Source: Sphaerolaimus hirsutus
Taxonomy: Eukaryota; Nematoda; Chromadorea; Monhysterida; Sphaerolaimidae
Reading direction: 5' to 3'
Assembly (NCBI GenBank): GCA_964036195.1
Contig: OZ038452.1
Location: forward strand, 19,417,785 to 19,481,784
Length of the DNA stretch: 64,000 nucleotides
Shown: positions 21,581 through 39,128 of the stretch, piece by piece
How the letters are laid out: each line of letters starts with the position of its first letter
Numbering within the stretch: position 1 is the stretch's first letter
The notes under the pieces: model-generated
Database searches by the model: none
Told to the model about the DNA's origin: nothing
Seen by the model: only the letters and a program-made list of their open reading frames with translations
Made by a program: the position numbers and the translations under genes

Positions 21581-24500
21581 ATGGGTTCGAAGAACAGCAA
21601 AGGTACAGTTCAAGCGCCGAAGTGTGAAATTTGTCTGAGCAGTTACGACGATGACAACCACAGGCCGAAGATTTTGCCGTGTGGCCATTCGCTTTGTATG
21701 ACCTGCATTATTCGATTGTCGAAGGTTAGTGTGACTTACTTTATAATGACTTTTGGTTATGATAAATATGACTGATGTGAAGGTCGACTCGCTAGCAGAC
21801 ACAAAAATGTGGTACTTTTTAGTTAAATGCTATCGAATCTATAGTTGAGAAGTTGTCCGTTTGTTGGTAGAAGTTCAGAGTTAACAATGCATGATTTTTC
21901 CTGACGATACGCCTTCTATCGAACACAGAAAACACATGGAAAGAGCTACCGTATTTCCCTCGAAATACCCCCAGGGGTAATTATTTCACCAGAATTTTTT
22001 GACACTCAATAAATTTGTAGGTAGATGGTAACCCTGTTCTAACGTAACACTGTCATTGTTTTGTTTTCAAACTGCAGTTTTTGGCAATTACATTCTATTT
22101 ACACTGATTTCGAGGGGGTGGATTATTCATTCATAGTGGCTATTTTGAGGGGGGAGGGTGTATTCTGAAGAAATACGATACTCAAATTTAAGCTCCATTA
22201 ATTAGTCAACCCAAGTTCCAAACACCATAGACAATACAATCTGAGCGAGCACCCCCCAACCACTCAGCAGGCGGGCACGGTCGCGTGCCCCAACTGCCGG
22301 CGGTCGCACAAAGTGCCCGACGACGGGTTCGCCACCAACTTCACGCTGATGGAGTTGGCGCAGCGGGCGAGCGACACTCAGCGGGGCAGGGGCAATTGGC
22401 CCGGCGGCAGGGTTGCTATGGAGACAGGAAGTAGTGTTGAGGTGGGGGGGGGGTGGACGAGGTCTAGTAACATGTCTAGTTAATGAAACAAGTTATGAAC
22501 AATATTATGAACTAGTTATGAACTAAAGCTTCCAAACGCGGTAGAATGTATTCTGTTGGGATTTACTTCATGCGTTCTGGTTATAACAGGGGCCAAGCCC
22601 CCATCCTGTAAAGTCTCATATAAAATGTCAGACTAATTCTGGATCACATGTAAAATGTTCAGTACCCAGTAAAAAAATTTTATTTTGCATTTTACCAGAC
22701 ACATTCACATTCAGACCTTTTACAAATTTTATCTGCCATTTTTTTTTGACAAATTGCGTGACTCGCTTCTCTGTAGATATTTAAGCTTCGTATTTTCAAA
22801 TTGCTGTCTGCCCCGCAGCCTCGACGCGTCGCACCTGCAACTGCAACACAAGCGCGCAACCAATCTATCGAGGAAGGTGATGGCGAGAGCATGCTGTCAG
22901 CCAATGTGCCCGAAGATGGCCCCAGCATGGACGCAGATGCCATCAGGCGGCTCGGTGCTGACATGCGCGGCAGGTCGGTTAGAAACACGCACCTTTCATG
23001 ATAGATACAACTACCGTATTTCTTCTAATAGAATGGCATACCTACAATCGTATGGCACCTCCAATAGAATGGCAGGTTTTGACAGGTTTTTGCACTCATG
23101 ACAACAATAGAACTGCGGCCTCCAATAGAACGGCACCTCCAATAGAACGACAGGTAGAAATTATGTTGGAAGAGTGCTAAAACACAAAAATTGGTGGTGA
23201 GAACATCTTAGGTGTTCAGAACTAAATATGATTTAAGGTTTTTTCAACACGTGGTTTTGTTTGAATTGATGCTCTGATATTAAAATGTGGTTCATGTTTC
23301 ACTAAAAAACACCATGTTCAGAAAAATCTGTGAATAATATTTCTGTTAAGAATAGAACGGCAGTCTTCTATAGAACGGCACCTCCAATAGAACGGCAGGT
23401 AACAAAGATGACAAAACAATAGAACGGTGCTCTTCTATTAGAAGAAAATGGTAGCCGATCTTTACAATTAATTAGAGCAATTTGGCTACACTAGTTTATG
23501 GCTGACATTTCAGAAACTGGTAAATCAGTTTTGAACAGATTTGAGTTTACCAGAAGGAAACACTGTTCACAAAGATCGAAAATGATTCAGTATGGTAAAA
23601 TCAAATGTGTTCCAAACAGTTTCCAACATGTCACCCATAAACTATTTATTATAGCTTGCTGAGCTACTTTATCCACATGTTTCCAGAAAGTTTGGCGAAA
23701 TCTGCATAATGAATTGTGCAAAGGCAGACAGTGGAACAGTTAGCGCCTGTTGCCATGCAATCAATGGAATAGAGAATGATAAGCTGAGACTACTCAGACT
23801 TAAAGGTGCTTCCACAGACCCCACTGGAATGATTTATCCAAATCTCATTGCTGGACTCGATTCAGGAGTTGTCAGTCAAGTCCTTGGTTTAGAGTTTGCG
23901 TTTGGCAAACACATACAGCCACAGGGGCCACCTACAGCAAGTTTTTGTCTGCTTCTATAGGAATCACAGCAAAAAATTGGGGTGTGGATGTGCGGTATAG
24001 CATCGTGAAGTGACTTCACGCTGACTCCTCCCGACGCTTCACCAAGCACGCTAAAGCTTCCACAAGCAATTACCAAAATCTGCGCGAAAACACTTCACGC
24101 TTTTTAATATGGCGCTGGCGTGCAAATGTATATTTTAGTCAAGCATGTGGAAGTGCCAGCGCGGTGATCTGTCTTCCACATGTTTGGATGCGTGTGAGGT
24201 GCATGGTGAAGCTAGGTGAAGCGTGTGAAAGACACTTCACCCAGAATCGCGTGATGTTGGTGGAAGCCTGTGGAAGCGCGCAACTTCCATGCGCTTCATG
24301 AGCCCATTTTTTGCTGTGGATGAAATCAGCCAGTTTCTGCGCTTCAGCAAGCACATCGTATGACATCACACAGGCCACAACAAACATGTGGTTGCGATTG
24401 GTGCATATCATGCCCAGGGTTGCCAAAGTGCTAATCAATGTTCAAAGAGGCCAGTCGATTTCTGAGGACCAATTTGCTAATGTTGTCAATGAGTGGATGT

Positions 24501-27488
24501 CAAAAACACAAGCTGGCATGGACCTCTATATAGCCAACATTGTAGTTGACACTGGAAATGATTCTTTGGAGGATGTTGCGAGAAGGAGATGGTCTGACAA
24601 TGCATTCACTGTAAGAAAATCCATTCGTTTTTTACATTTACATTTTACATTTTTTACATGGAAATATTTACTAACATAACTATATTTACTGTGACTTCAC
24701 TGTCCATAAGTATCACCATATTTCTACAAAAAATGCTCCAAATGTCACTGCATATACTAGTTTACTAACTAATAAAAATTTAACTCGATCATAAATCAGC
24801 GTCAAAACTATTTAACTTTACCGGAATGAGTTATGTTTACTTTCCATCAGCTGGAGTTGATGAAGACGAAATGTCAGTAAACTCAAATGCAATTCAATGT
24901 TGATTTATGAGTTCGCCAAGTTTTTAGTTTACTGGCAGTAAACTAGTTTGTACAGCACAATCATTGTTTAAAGTGCAACATAACCAGTGATGTAAAAGTG
25001 TCATGGCGCAGGTGCGTTCTGGTGCTAATGCCAAAGCAAAAATTACCATACTGATTTTGGTGCTTGGTGCCATTTCACTCTATTTGGTACCATTTTTTGC
25101 CGCCACTTGGTGCCTGGTGCTACTGCTAAAGCAGCTTTGTGCCATTTTACTGTGGTACCATTGGTGCTTCACACCAATTGCAAAGCCTTGGCACTTTCTA
25201 CGTCACTAAGCATTCACAGCAAAAAATGGGTGTGTGGATGCGTGGTGAAGCGTCGTTTAGTGTCTTCACGCTGATGCTTCCCCGCGCTACACGCAGCATG
25301 CTAGCGCTTCCACACACTTCACGAATATCTGCGTGAAGACACTTCACGCTTCTTACTATGGCACTGGCACTTAAATGTATCCAATAGTGTATGTGTGGAA
25401 GCGCCAGGGTCGTGAAGTGTCTTCACAATGATGTGCGTGAAGCATGGCTCACAAACCCATTTTTTGCTGTGATTACACAACTTTTTATATGCCATTCATA
25501 TGCCAGGTTGACAAACAGGGCGATGGCTCCAATCAGCTATGCCTGCAGATGCCCAACACCAACACATTCAAGGTTGATGTGTTCCTAGACAAAGATGTCC
25601 GCAGCAGACTTGATTTATCATTGTTGAAAGAATTACCACCAGTGGATCCCAACAGTGATGTGGGTTCTTTCCAATCTTTGAAAACTGAAAAAATGTGTTG
25701 AAAACTTATTTTTCATCACAGGACACTGATTCCCCGCCACTGAGATTGCTGACTCTTGCCAGTGGTGGCGAACATGATGAAGCAGCACTCAGAGACCTAG
25801 TGATTCACACTAAGGGAAGGAAATTTGATTCAATTGTACTGGAGAAGATTACCCATGCTGGGGTTGATTTAGCGTCCATCTTGATAGATGTTGTGAATGG
25901 CATCCAGCCAAATGTTCTGAAGATATTCATTGTGGAATTGAATGAGTCTGTAACAGACAACACAGGCCCAGACTTCTATCATGAAATCATCCAAGGGTGG
26001 AAGGATGATGTCCTGGGTGCACTTGAGGCTTTTGTTCTGAGGCTTGGTGAGCCAAAATATTTGCTTTGGAACAGATATTATTTACCTGAAGCAGTGTCTG
26101 GAAAAGCCCATATTTTGTTACCCCTGTTAAGCCGGAATTAGAGCTCAGCGTCGATTCGATGTGAAATGACGACGTAAAATGACGTCGTGAAATTAATTAC
26201 ACGAGTGTGGATAATGCTACTGGTCTACAATTTTCTAAGGATAATATATGAATCAATACCTTAATTGTGTCCAATACTGAGTGTTATCAGCCACAACTAG
26301 AGCGAATTGAAAAATTCAATTTTTATCATTTCACATCATCATTTTACGTCGGAACTAACTTTACATTTCATGTGAATGATTGCAAGCAATTGCAAGCAAC
26401 CGTTGACGTGAAATGTAAAGTTAGTTACCTGACATAAAATGATGACGTGAAATGATAAAAATTGAATTTTTCAATTCGCTCTCGTTGTGGCTGATAACAC
26501 TCAGTATTGGACACGATGAAGGTATTGATTCATATATTATCCTTAGAAAATTGTAGACCCGTAGCATCATCCACACTCGTGTAATTAATTTCACAACGTC
26601 ATTTTACGTCGTCATTTCACGTCGAATCGACGCTGAGCTCTAATTCCGGCTTTAAGAAAATGCCACAAGCAAGTTATATTTTAGCAGCACTGCTATCTGT
26701 TTTCTTTTGCATTTCAATTGAAACATAGCTAAAAATTTTGTGTGATGTATAGCAATTGGTGCCTGCAGTTTTCACTCACTCGAACTGGAAAATAAGTAAA
26801 AAGTTTACCGTATTTCCTCGAATTACCCCCCGGGGGTTTATTTTTTCAGAGTGAAAATTTTGAGAGAGAAACGTGAAAAATGCAACAATAACCACCATTT
26901 ATAAGTTTTTACAGACTTATATAAGGATGTAGATGGTTAAAACGATGTTCTAACGTAACACAGTAAGTGTTTTGAACGTCTGTTATGCATTTCCCGGACC
27001 ACAAATTCATAGTGCCCATTTTGAGGGGGGTATTTCGAGGAAATACGGTAGTCAATTTTAGACTGATATCCAGAATTATGATAAGACGATATAAATATTT
27101 ACATATTCAAACACGTTTGCCTGATGCAGGCACTGAGAACAAGATCTCCACATCAGAAAAGCTTTTGGCCACATGGAAGCGTGTGATCCAGATTGCTCCC
27201 AAAATGGAAAAGGCCTACATCAACTTTCGAAGTGGCACTGCATTGGAGCCTGCACAATTTAAGGAGTTAGCAGAGTTTTGGTTGGAGAACAGCAAAACTG
27301 AGGCAGAGGAACTATACATGGCTAATATTTTGGTCAATGTGAAAGCTGATGATGCAGAGAGAATGCTGGACGAGCTATGGCCAGAAACACCGCACACTGT
27401 AAACAGGATCCAAGAGAAAATGTACAGGGTTAGGTTGCCCAGGCTGAGCGCTGCAAGGTTTGAGATTGATTTTATTGTGAAAGAGTAG
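21581..27488 (+). CDS. Novel RING protein with tandem ~215-residue repeat domain
   Basis: Eight exons: 21581-21724, 22268-22411, 22819-22973, 23687-23940, 24348-24610, 25507-25659, 25722-26046, 27130-27488; 598 residues, all junctions phase-compatible. Start ATG at 21581 gives MGSKNSKG, a fit to the N-myristoylation pattern (Gly2, Ser6, Lys7). The C3HC4 RING is complete: Cys15, Cys18, Cys34, His36, Cys39, Cys42, Cys55, Cys58, implying E3 ligase activity. Residues ~135-371 and ~385-598 align to each other: GRKF, NGI, TG..Y..xI.G, a W..R(V/L)..I.P(R/K) block, LY.ANI.V, and F.(V/I)D. I do not recognise this domain. Substrate and pathway are unknown. The duplicated exons have similar boundaries, so the duplication was intragenic. 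Introns are stuffed with MITEs. The acceptor at 24348 is the least certain junction. Confidence 0.78.
21953..22181. mobile_element. CCGTATTTCCTCGAAATA-family element in intron 1
   Basis: Left end ACCGTATTTCCCTCGAAATA; right end GGGTGTATTCTGAAGAAATACG, roughly inverse. Contains the AACCCTGTTCTAACGTAACA stretch shared with 26807-27048 and 33025-33862. Confidence 0.6.
23012..23453. mobile_element. TIR element with tandem CCAATAGAACGGCA units
   Basis: Ends CCGTATTTCTTCTAATAGAA and TTCTATTAGAAGAAAATGG are roughly inverse. Inside are repeated CTCCAATAGAACGGCA(G/C) units (about 17 bp) in two clusters. Lies in the intron before exon 23687-23940. Confidence 0.65.
23965..24318. mobile_element. CACAGCAAAAAATGGG MITE, copy 1
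   Basis: Ends CACAGCAAAAAATTGGGG and CCCATTTTTTGCTGTG are inverse; the interior is GTGAAGTGACTTCACGC-type repeats. The right end is 29 bp upstream of the splice acceptor of exon 24348-24610. Confidence 0.75.
25215..25471. mobile_element. CACAGCAAAAAATGGG MITE, copy 2
   Basis: Inverted ends CACAGCAAAAAATGGG/CCCATTTTTTGCTGTG with ATT on both sides (25212-25214, 25472-25474), a 3-bp duplication suggestive of PIF/Harbinger. Ends 35 bp before exon 25507-25659. Confidence 0.75.
26130..26651. mobile_element. 522-bp near-perfect inverted-repeat MITE
   Basis: Starts AGCCGGAATTAGAGCTCAG and ends with the inverse; the two arms of about 240 bp each are nearly identical in inverse (e.g. GTAAAATGACGTCGTGAAAT). 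TTA flanks both ends (26127-26129, 26652-26654). It lies in the intron between exons 25722-26046 and 27130-27488; if transcribed it would fold into a long hairpin. Confidence 0.85.
26807..27048. mobile_element. CCGTATTTCCTCGAATTA-family element
   Basis: Left end ACCGTATTTCCTCGAATTA, right end ATTTCGAGGAAATACGGTA. Ends 81 bp before the last exon of the RING-repeat gene. Confidence 0.75.
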
Positions 27489-27504
27489 CTGAGTGTGTTG
27501 AGCA

Positions 27505-27642
27505 TGTGAACTACTGAAATAATCACTTAGACGTGTACAATGTAGTGCCTTGATTTTAAAAGTGTGGGTAGCCTGTGAACTACTGAAATAATCACTTAGA
27601 TGTGTACAGTGTAGTGCCTTGATTTAAAAAGTGTGGGTAGCC
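27505..27642 (+). repeat. 69-bp tandem duplication in 3' UTR
   Basis: Two head-to-tail units, 27505-27573 and 27574-27642, each starting TGTGAACTACTGAAATAATC and ending GTGTGGGTAGC, with only a few differences. It starts 17 bp after the RING-repeat gene stop codon. Confidence 0.85.
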
Positions 27643-28938
27643 TGTTTAGCCCTATTGTCCTAGTTTTGTCTGGCACATTTTTGCTAAATTCTCAGCCATG
27701 ACTAAGCTATGTATTTACAATGTATTTACTTAAGTGTGACAACAGACACTTTCTACTAAACAATGGAAAATCTGATGGAACACTTCTGCATTAATGGTCA
27801 ACATATCGTATATCCTTGAATAAGTCCCCATACGAATAACTCTCCCCTTCGAATAAGCCCCCCCCCCATCTAGTGGGCGTGAGGAAAAAATTACCCCTCC
27901 CCCTCAAATGAGTCCCCCTCGAATAAGTCACCCTCACAAACTTCTGATGAAAAAATAACTCTCCGGCGGACTTACTCGAGGATACACAGCATTCACAGCA
28001 TTCCTTCTTTTCATTCGTACTTCCAAATCATTACACGCCATCACTTTGTTAAAATTTTACCTTCACACAGTATTTTCTATAAATAAGCTCCCAGGCATTT
28101 TCTTTCTTTCGTTAATTTTAGTCTTGGGAGCTGTTTCGTTTGAAGCTCCACGATTCCACGAACCACCTACAGGATTCATTGAACAAACACAGTATGTGAA
28201 TAGTAAAGCTGATAAATACGTGGCATAGATTTGAAACGATCATGATTATCTTTAAAAAGGACATGGCTGATGGCACCTTTGAAAAAATGGCGCCAAGCGT
28301 TTAGCCGCAGAAAATGGGAACCCTGACGCAGCACCCTCTGGTGCCCTAAAAGGGAGCCATTCCATCATTAATTTTTTAACAAATAAATATGTACTGGTCA
28401 TTCTGGTGTGTGAGTTTTATCAATGATTCTAAGGGATTTAACTTTACTGACATCCCTGGGCAACTATTCAAGCGGCTTATTGAAGAAAATACTGTGCGCA
28501 AAAATTCCATTGATATGATTTTTTTCTTGTAATTCGCATTTCGTTAACTTCATATATCGCGTAAAGCAATTGCCAAATGTCTCAAAGTATTTTTACGGGA
28601 TAAAGTGTGGTTACGTATCAATTGTGAAATGAGTTTTCGAACACAGGTGTGTCAAATAAAGTTCACGAATTCAAATGAGATCAATAAATATATAAATTCT
28701 CACAGATGAAAGGGATATCCACATGAAAATCAGTTAACGGCATGAACACTGTTTCGTTGAGAAAGCTGTTCATTTACCTGTGTATTTATCAAAAAAATTT
28801 ATGATGACTATCGTAGAAATGACTGCATTCATTGAGACTATTGGAAATGGAGTATATTTTAGTGTGGAAGAGAGAGAGAGAGCGTTAAATGCCATTCACG
28901 AACGCCATTTGAATTCAATCGCAACTACAAAACACACT

Positions 28939-29021
28939 ACCGTATTACCTCGAAATACCCCCATTGGGGTGTATTATTTCGCCAGCAAAATTTGAGGAGG
29001 GGGTCATTCGAGGTAATATGG
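28939..29021. mobile_element. Minimal (83-bp) CCGTATTACCTCGAAATA element
   Basis: Little more than the two inverted ends: ACCGTATTACCTCGAAATA and CATTCGAGGTAATATGGT with a short GGGGGT core. Confidence 0.65.
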
Positions 29022-29742
29022 TCTAGGAATTCTCCTCTATGACTGCTAAAAAATTACGCCTGTCTGAATGGTTGTAAACATTTTTTCTACGAATTAGATC
29101 GATTGCAGGAAAACTGAATGAAATGTGACTCGGTATAAATTATGTCTAGGAAAAAGCGTATGGAGGAATTGGGTTTTTGGACCGGTTCTTGGTGCTACCT
29201 AAGTATCTAGGCGTCTTTAACAGATCTAGGTATCTAGCGAAGGGCATTTCAATTGGGGATGCGTAACGATGGCAAATAGAAATTCGCTAACTTTTTACTT
29301 TAGATATTTTTTCCACCGCTAGTATACCTAACACTTTCGTAAATACACAAATTTAAAAATTTGTGCTTTCGAAATTTTCGGGTTGACAACTCATGAATGA
29401 AATGCAGAAACGCAATCAAAACTTTTTTTTCACATAGATCTTTTCCCTTCAGCAAAACAATTACCTATGTAAATATGTGCAAGGCTCTGTCTGGCGCAAC
29501 ATCTTGTAGGGCCGTAAAGCATGTATTCAAGATGTATTAAAATTGACTGGAGAAATTCGAAAATCTAGTGGAATAATTTGAATCGATACAAACCGAATTT
29601 GAAAATTAAGTAACTACTTTTTGGTAAAAATCGAACTCATTTTGAATTTATTAAAATTTAACCACTTTGTTTCAGAGGGTTTGCCACCGTTACGGATGCG
29701 AATTTGGGTCATAAATGCAAAGTAGAAATAATAGGGCAATAA

Positions 29743-35017
<5,275 letters not shown>

Positions 35018-37080
35018 AGCGTAGTGCGCGCGCGCGACGGCCCACCGAAAGCTCTCGCCAATCCACGGATTCTCGCCACGGGCACAAGTGCAGCGTGAGC
35101 TGAGCAGAGGTAAAGCACACTAAGCGCACTCTAAGCGGGGATCGCTTCTGGTCGCTCTACTAAGCCAGCGGTCGCCGCGCTGTTTTGAGTGTAACGCGGC
35201 GGCGCGTCGCCGCGGTGGGCGGCGCTTACAGTAGCTGGCCGCGCCGGTCGGGCGGCACGGCCGCGCGCCGCCGAGGCTTACAGCGGCGCCGGCCGCCGAC
35301 CCTTGCATGCGCCCGCGGCGCATCAATTCCAGGCTGTAAGCTGGATCATCTATTCATGTCGCTCTACCGGCCGCTATGGGCTGGGCGTCTAACCAAAGTG
35401 CGTGTAATCAACCTGGCGGGTTTTGTGGCCACTGAGAGGTAGAAATGGAAGCAAAAAGTGGGTGGAGCTAACGCAGTTATTGTAGTGCGAAAAAAGCCAA
35501 TTGACAGAACACCCAACCAATAAAGTGACGGGACGACAGTGGTCAGTGATGTGATTTATATTGTAGACACGTGACTATTGCGTTGTACCGTAAACAGTTT
35601 TTCCATTCAAATTTCTTCACCTTCACCGCAACAACAGCAGAATTAATATCATTCCGAACTCTTAGCGGGAGATCGCCGTCGCTCACATCAACACCATTGC
35701 GACCGGAACACAGACAGTTATAATACCAGCTTTAATTAGCCCATGAAACGGTGGCTCCACCACAATGATTAGCGGGTCCGAATGACGTAAGCGATAAAAT
35801 CTGTGCCCCGAGGCCCCAGGGGTGCAGTGCACCAGCGTTTGCAGCCCGACACACAAAATTAATTATGTTACAAAGCGATTGATTGAAGCAGATTGAATGA
35901 GCGAGCGCGCGACACTGTGGCCGATCAATAAAACCACTGAAGTTCGCTGGTTTTGAAAACGTTTTTGCGTTCGATTTGAAGTTTTTGAGGTCAAAAATGA
36001 TGCTCCAGAATCATTGATGTGTTGAACGGAAACTGTGTTTAGTTATTCACTTCAACGCTCGGCATGAAACCAGAGTCCAGAGACAACCGTTGCCTTTTTG
36101 CACCGAGCAAAATTCAGCGGAAAAATAATTACCAGTGTAATTACAATCGTTGACCACAATGACAGTTGTCACAGCCGCAATTGACTTTTGCACCATCCCA
36201 AATTAGCGAAGCATAAACATTGCATACATATTAATGTGCACTGTACGCTGCTTAAACACACGCGAGCGGCTTCTGCCGAGCGCCTGTCACAACACGACAA
36301 TGAAAACGGGAAGATGTTTATGTTCACAACGCAAACCCGGACGGATTGTGTATTTTATTTGATTGAACAATTGAATGGTAGCCACGGGATTGAAGACGAT
36401 GAAAACACCTAGAAAATATGGCAAATTGCCAAAACACAACGTAAATGGCGGATAGCACAGAACAAGAGTGACCAGCGGCTATCACCAGGCGACAGCACAT
36501 GCAGCCGCGGCGCGCACGCATTCCATTGTTTACTTCATTACCGTAACACCCGCGCCGACGAAGGCACATCGGAAGGCGAAAATTAGTTCAATTTAGTAGC
36601 CATTTACGTCATCACGGCGATCGAACCATACCTTGATCTCTACTCTATTACATTCGTATTTTCATCAGCTTTATAATACTTTAAAGATGATTTCCACGCG
36701 GCGAGGCACAATTACGCGGAGCTTTTTCGGGGCCTAAGCCAAAGCTAATGCAAGTATCCAATTTTGCAGCGGCGCAGTGATTTTTGATCCTCGGAGCGGC
36801 GCCGCGGCAATGGGCACGAGCTTTTCCCCCGCTATGAAATGTAATGGGCTCCGGTTTATGAGCCCCGATTAGCGTTGATGTTGACCGACTTACTCGGGAT
36901 TTCAACATTTTAAATGAGAAGTCATGAGGGAAGTCAGCCCATGTTCAGATGGAGCCCGCCCATTTGCAACACGCACGAAAGTCTTGAGAGCGCCGACCAC
37001 AGTAAATACAATAGACATCAATAGTGATGGAATGGCGCAGTTTTAGAATGGCGTCATGCCGCTCGGCGCCTGTTATCATG
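35018..37080. promoter_or_regulatory. Repeat-poor Pitx upstream region
   Basis: About 2 kb upstream of the Pitx ATG, unusually free of the window's transposon families. Contains homeodomain-core sites such as CTTTAATTAGCC (about 35730) and AAAATTAATTATG (about 35855). Likely 5' UTR, promoter and proximal enhancers. No start site can be placed from sequence alone. Confidence 0.4.
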
Positions 37081-37274
37081 CCATTGCGCACGCTGGGACG
37101 TCACCAAAATATTGAAAACTGTAAACCTGTTTTGAACTTTGAGTTTGAGTTTACCAAAGACTCAAAATGTTGTTGACTACTGCTGTTGACAGCGATCAAA
37201 AAAATCCACTGTTCAAAAAAGAACGATTGTTTTCTCAGTATTTCTCCAAGAAATGCTGTGAAAACTACATGAGT

Positions 37275-37683
37275 AGGGTTCAAACGGGACCACGGTCCCG
37301 GTAGATTGTTTGGCAAAATTCGGGGACTGACGGGGTACTGGTCCCAGTCCCAATTTAAAAAATGCCAGCCCGGTCGCGGTCTAAATGAAAAATATTTCTG
37401 GTCCTGGTCCTGGCCCGAAAAACTGGGGCCAGTTCCGCAAAATGAGAAGTGAGAAGTGAAATGGCAAAGGCGAAGTAAAAGCGCAAAGGCGAAGTGAAAC
37501 GGCAAGTGAATTGGCAAAAGCGAATTAAAAAATAAAATAAAAAGTAATTTCTCTTCGCTTTTGCCATTTCACTTGCCAATTCATCTGCCGTTTCACTTCG
37601 CCTTTGCACTTTTAGATCGCCTTTGCCATTTCACTTCTCACTTCTCATTTTGCGGAACTGGCATCAGGTCCCGTCTAAACCCT
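37275..37683. mobile_element. TAGGGTTCAAACGGGACC element with nested element
   Basis: Left end TAGGGTTCAAACGGGACCAC, right end GTCCCGTCTAAACCCTA. A GCCAGTTCCGCAAAATGAG-family element (about 37432-37664) is inserted inside. No clear target duplication remains. Confidence 0.7.
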
Positions 37684-39128
37684 ACTCGTGGGCAGGGTTG
37701 GCAAAATCTCAGGAAAAAATGGAAAATTGAAGAATAAAATAAAATAAATTTTACAATTCCTTGAGTATATACAAAATTACATAAAACGTTTTCTATCCAG
37801 TTGCTTAAGTTTCTTGCTGCAAATTATCAGAACTAGTGCCTTGTTGTTGCTTTCATTGTTGTGATTGAAAAATATTTTGGCTCATAACTGCAAATTTTCA
37901 CACCTTTTTATATATTTTCACCTTAAAAATCACTAATACATATAAATTTATACCATTTTCGTCATTCCATATCATGAAAAATCCAATATATTGAACCCCT
38001 GAAGCCATCCACCCCCCAAAAAATAACAATTTTCTAGATATCTTTCCCAGCATAGGAGCAATTAGCTATGTATCATCGCGGCCCCTGCAAGGGTCAAAAT
38101 TAAAGATACCTATGTCGCAACTAGTGTTACAAGTCAATATTCAATTTTTTTTTGTATTCAACTGCATGCTTCTAGCATGCACATTGTTTTATGGCCTTGC
38201 ATGCAAGATTACAATTTTTTTGTAAAATTTTTGTAAAATGGTTTCATTTTTTGAATTAATGACATTTCAGAATAAAATAAAACATGAATAAAATAAGGTA
38301 CAATTTTAATAAAAATAAAATTTTAGTAAAAATAATTTTACTAAAACCAACCCCGCTCATGAGGCAAAGTATATGGGCTTTTTCAGAGTACAGAAGGCAG
38401 AAATGAGGAAAAAGTGGTAAAAATAGCTAAAAATAGGTGTATAACATGTATTTAGCTGAAAATAGCGTTTTTGAAAGTGAAAATTGGTTTAGTGATTTTG
38501 AGTAAAAATTGGGGAAAAATTGCTCAAAATTTGTTCCACATAAATAGATTTGAGTGATTTGAAGCGAGGGGGGCTAAAATTTGCCTCAAGATAGAAAGAT
38601 AGCTGAGCAGCTTCTGGGATCAATAGATAGCTTTTGCCAATTGGGGGGGGGGGGGCAGACCCCCCTGTTTCAGTGCCTTTTACTTTGCCACTGGTGCTAA
38701 AGGAGGTAAAGGCACCAATAAAAAGGGCACCGCACCAGTGCGAATCATTATGAAAATGGCAACAAAACCAGAGGGGCACTTCCAGAATCGGCAGGGGCGA
38801 CGCCTAGGGTTGGAATTTAATTCTAGATTTTATTAATTTTTAGTTTCTTTTTTTTACAAATTAAAATCTGATTTTTTTCAAATTGCCCAAAATGGGGGTA
38901 GAGAGCAAAAATGTGTGAATGTTAAGTGTACATAATATATTGTTATGTCTATTGTGGTCATATTATGACTGTAGACAGTGGGATAGCATTATAAGCAGTG
39001 ATTTCTAACTAAAATCCTTTTTGTCAACTTCTGGAGTATACCGGCTTTCACAACTGTCTTTGACTTCAACAGTAGGATTTTGTATTTTACACTTAACGTA
39101 TTATAGCTTATTGGTATGTGGTAGCATG

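Larger units (their letters stand above)
27489..29742. other. Convergent spacer, RING-repeat gene to Pitx
   Basis: Holds a tandem 3' duplication (27505-27642), a CCTCGAATAAG-type element (about 27806-27990) and a minimal CCGTATTACCTCGAAATA element (28939-29021). An 60-codon frame at 28046-28228 with a hydrophobic start has no further support. A minus-strand AATAAA (29652-29647) may end the Pitx transcript. The remainder is unassigned AT-rich sequence. Confidence 0.55.

Noticed and set aside
23012..23453. CRISPR-like evenly spaced short repeats
   Set aside because: Animal nuclear DNA; units are tandem, variable and bounded by inverted ends, so a transposon filler rather than repeat-spacer structure.
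26047..26141. Extension of exon 25722-26046 to the stop at 26139
   Set aside because: A consensus GTGAGC donor at 26047 joins in phase to 27130 and continues the second repeat unit; the extension is probably intron ending in a MITE. It could be a minor isoform.
28046..28228. 60-codon frame with a hydrophobic N-terminus
   Set aside because: No splice partner, no homology I recognise, in a repeat-rich spacer; could be a small secreted peptide but the evidence is too thin to annotate.
36681..36908. 75-codon minus-strand frame upstream of Pitx
   Set aside because: No motif or splice support; more likely part of a regulatory region.
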